From Fomitopsis serialis (Eukaryota > Basidiomycota > Agaricomycetes > Polyporales > Fomitopsidaceae): a DNA stretch of 42,532 bases. The DNA is taken from contig NW_025955301.1 in NCBI RefSeq assembly GCF_022376445.1, forward strand, positions 1 to 42,532, read 5' to 3'. The notes beneath the pieces are model-generated. The model had not been told where the DNA came from and did not search any database. It saw nothing but the letters and a program-made list of their open reading frames with translations. A program made the position numbers and the translations under genes. Below are positions 42,184-42,532 of this stretch, in pieces; the first letter of the stretch is position 1, and the number at the start of each line of letters is the position of its first letter.

Positions 42184-42532
42184 GACATAATGAGAGTTCG
42201 TATTCCTGCGTACTCCTCGACGCACAAAGGTATGTCGATTGTGGATGTACGATGGCAACCCGTCAACGACCTAAACCTGAACAAGGTGTAGTGCCGCCGC
42301 AATCACGCCCGTTGCGTCAGTAGTAGGGGAAAGCGACTCACCAGATGACTACCTATATATGTGCTACCTCCCATCTCGCGGTAGGCCTGCTTCATTTGCA
42401 ACCGCCAGATTCGCTGCACTCACATCTTCCTCCGTTGTACCTGACAACCTACGACGACTGAGTATGGTAGCAGCATTGATGTTCGCGCGGATCGGAGCAC
42501 ATGATACGCACTAGACGGACCTCATAGCTACG
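42184..42532. other. Right end of window, no recognised feature
   Basis: About 350 bp without a supported exon, repeat or structured element. Confidence 0.4.

Overview
This window looks like a stretch of nuclear genome from a mushroom-forming basidiomycete (Agaricomycetes). The main reasons are intron-rich genes with GT-AG introns of about 50-60 bp, a Plavaka-type transposase, a DUF6533-type membrane protein, tandem F-box genes, a Ty1/copia element and an integrase-like gene of a type I know from basidiomycetes. No rRNA, tRNA or CRISPR array was seen. All family assignments are from memory of the families; no database was searched.

Left part (1-12.9 kb). A small multi-exon gene for a disordered, charged protein (minus strand, 94-916) lies divergent to a frameshifted Plavaka transposase (1671-5036). 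After it come a decayed unknown gene (5854-6534), an intact 585-residue integrase-like DDE gene (7021-8974, minus), and a 976-bp pogo/mariner-like MITE with 33-bp inverted repeats and TA target duplications. A 2.5-kb stretch with a 7-bp minisatellite follows, with no gene I can name.

Middle host genes (12.9-19.7 kb). These are a SAM-domain protein with a C-terminal membrane anchor (657 residues), a DUF6533-like multi-pass membrane protein whose best exon model needs a 2-nt micro-exon, and F-box gene A.

Mobile block (19.9-35 kb). A segment carrying F-box A was duplicated; the second copy (36.47-38.4 kb) carries F-box B. The first copy then received two insertions. One is a 5.9-kb Ty1/copia element (TSD TAAGA) with an unusual LTR-PBS-shortLTR-PBS 5' end. 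The other is an 8,750-bp palindromic element with 1,838-bp terminal inverted repeats (TSD CAG). Both unoccupied sites can still be read in copy 2. The palindromic element has AT-rich ends dense in GATTG motifs, inner arrays of a 12-bp repeat with the palindromic core TTGTACAA, a nested hAT-like element (TSD ATGGCACA), and orphan coding fragments. I see no recognisable transposase in it. It is the best candidate here for something undescribed.

Right part (35-42.5 kb). A 5'-truncated HUS1 checkpoint-clamp pseudogene, F-box B (missing 50 internal residues), F-box C (with a GC-AG intron), and a proline-iminopeptidase-like alpha/beta hydrolase broken by one 1-nt frame change.

Caution: almost all frame breaks in the window are net -1. 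That may be real decay, but residual deletion errors in the assembly must be excluded before calling host genes dead.
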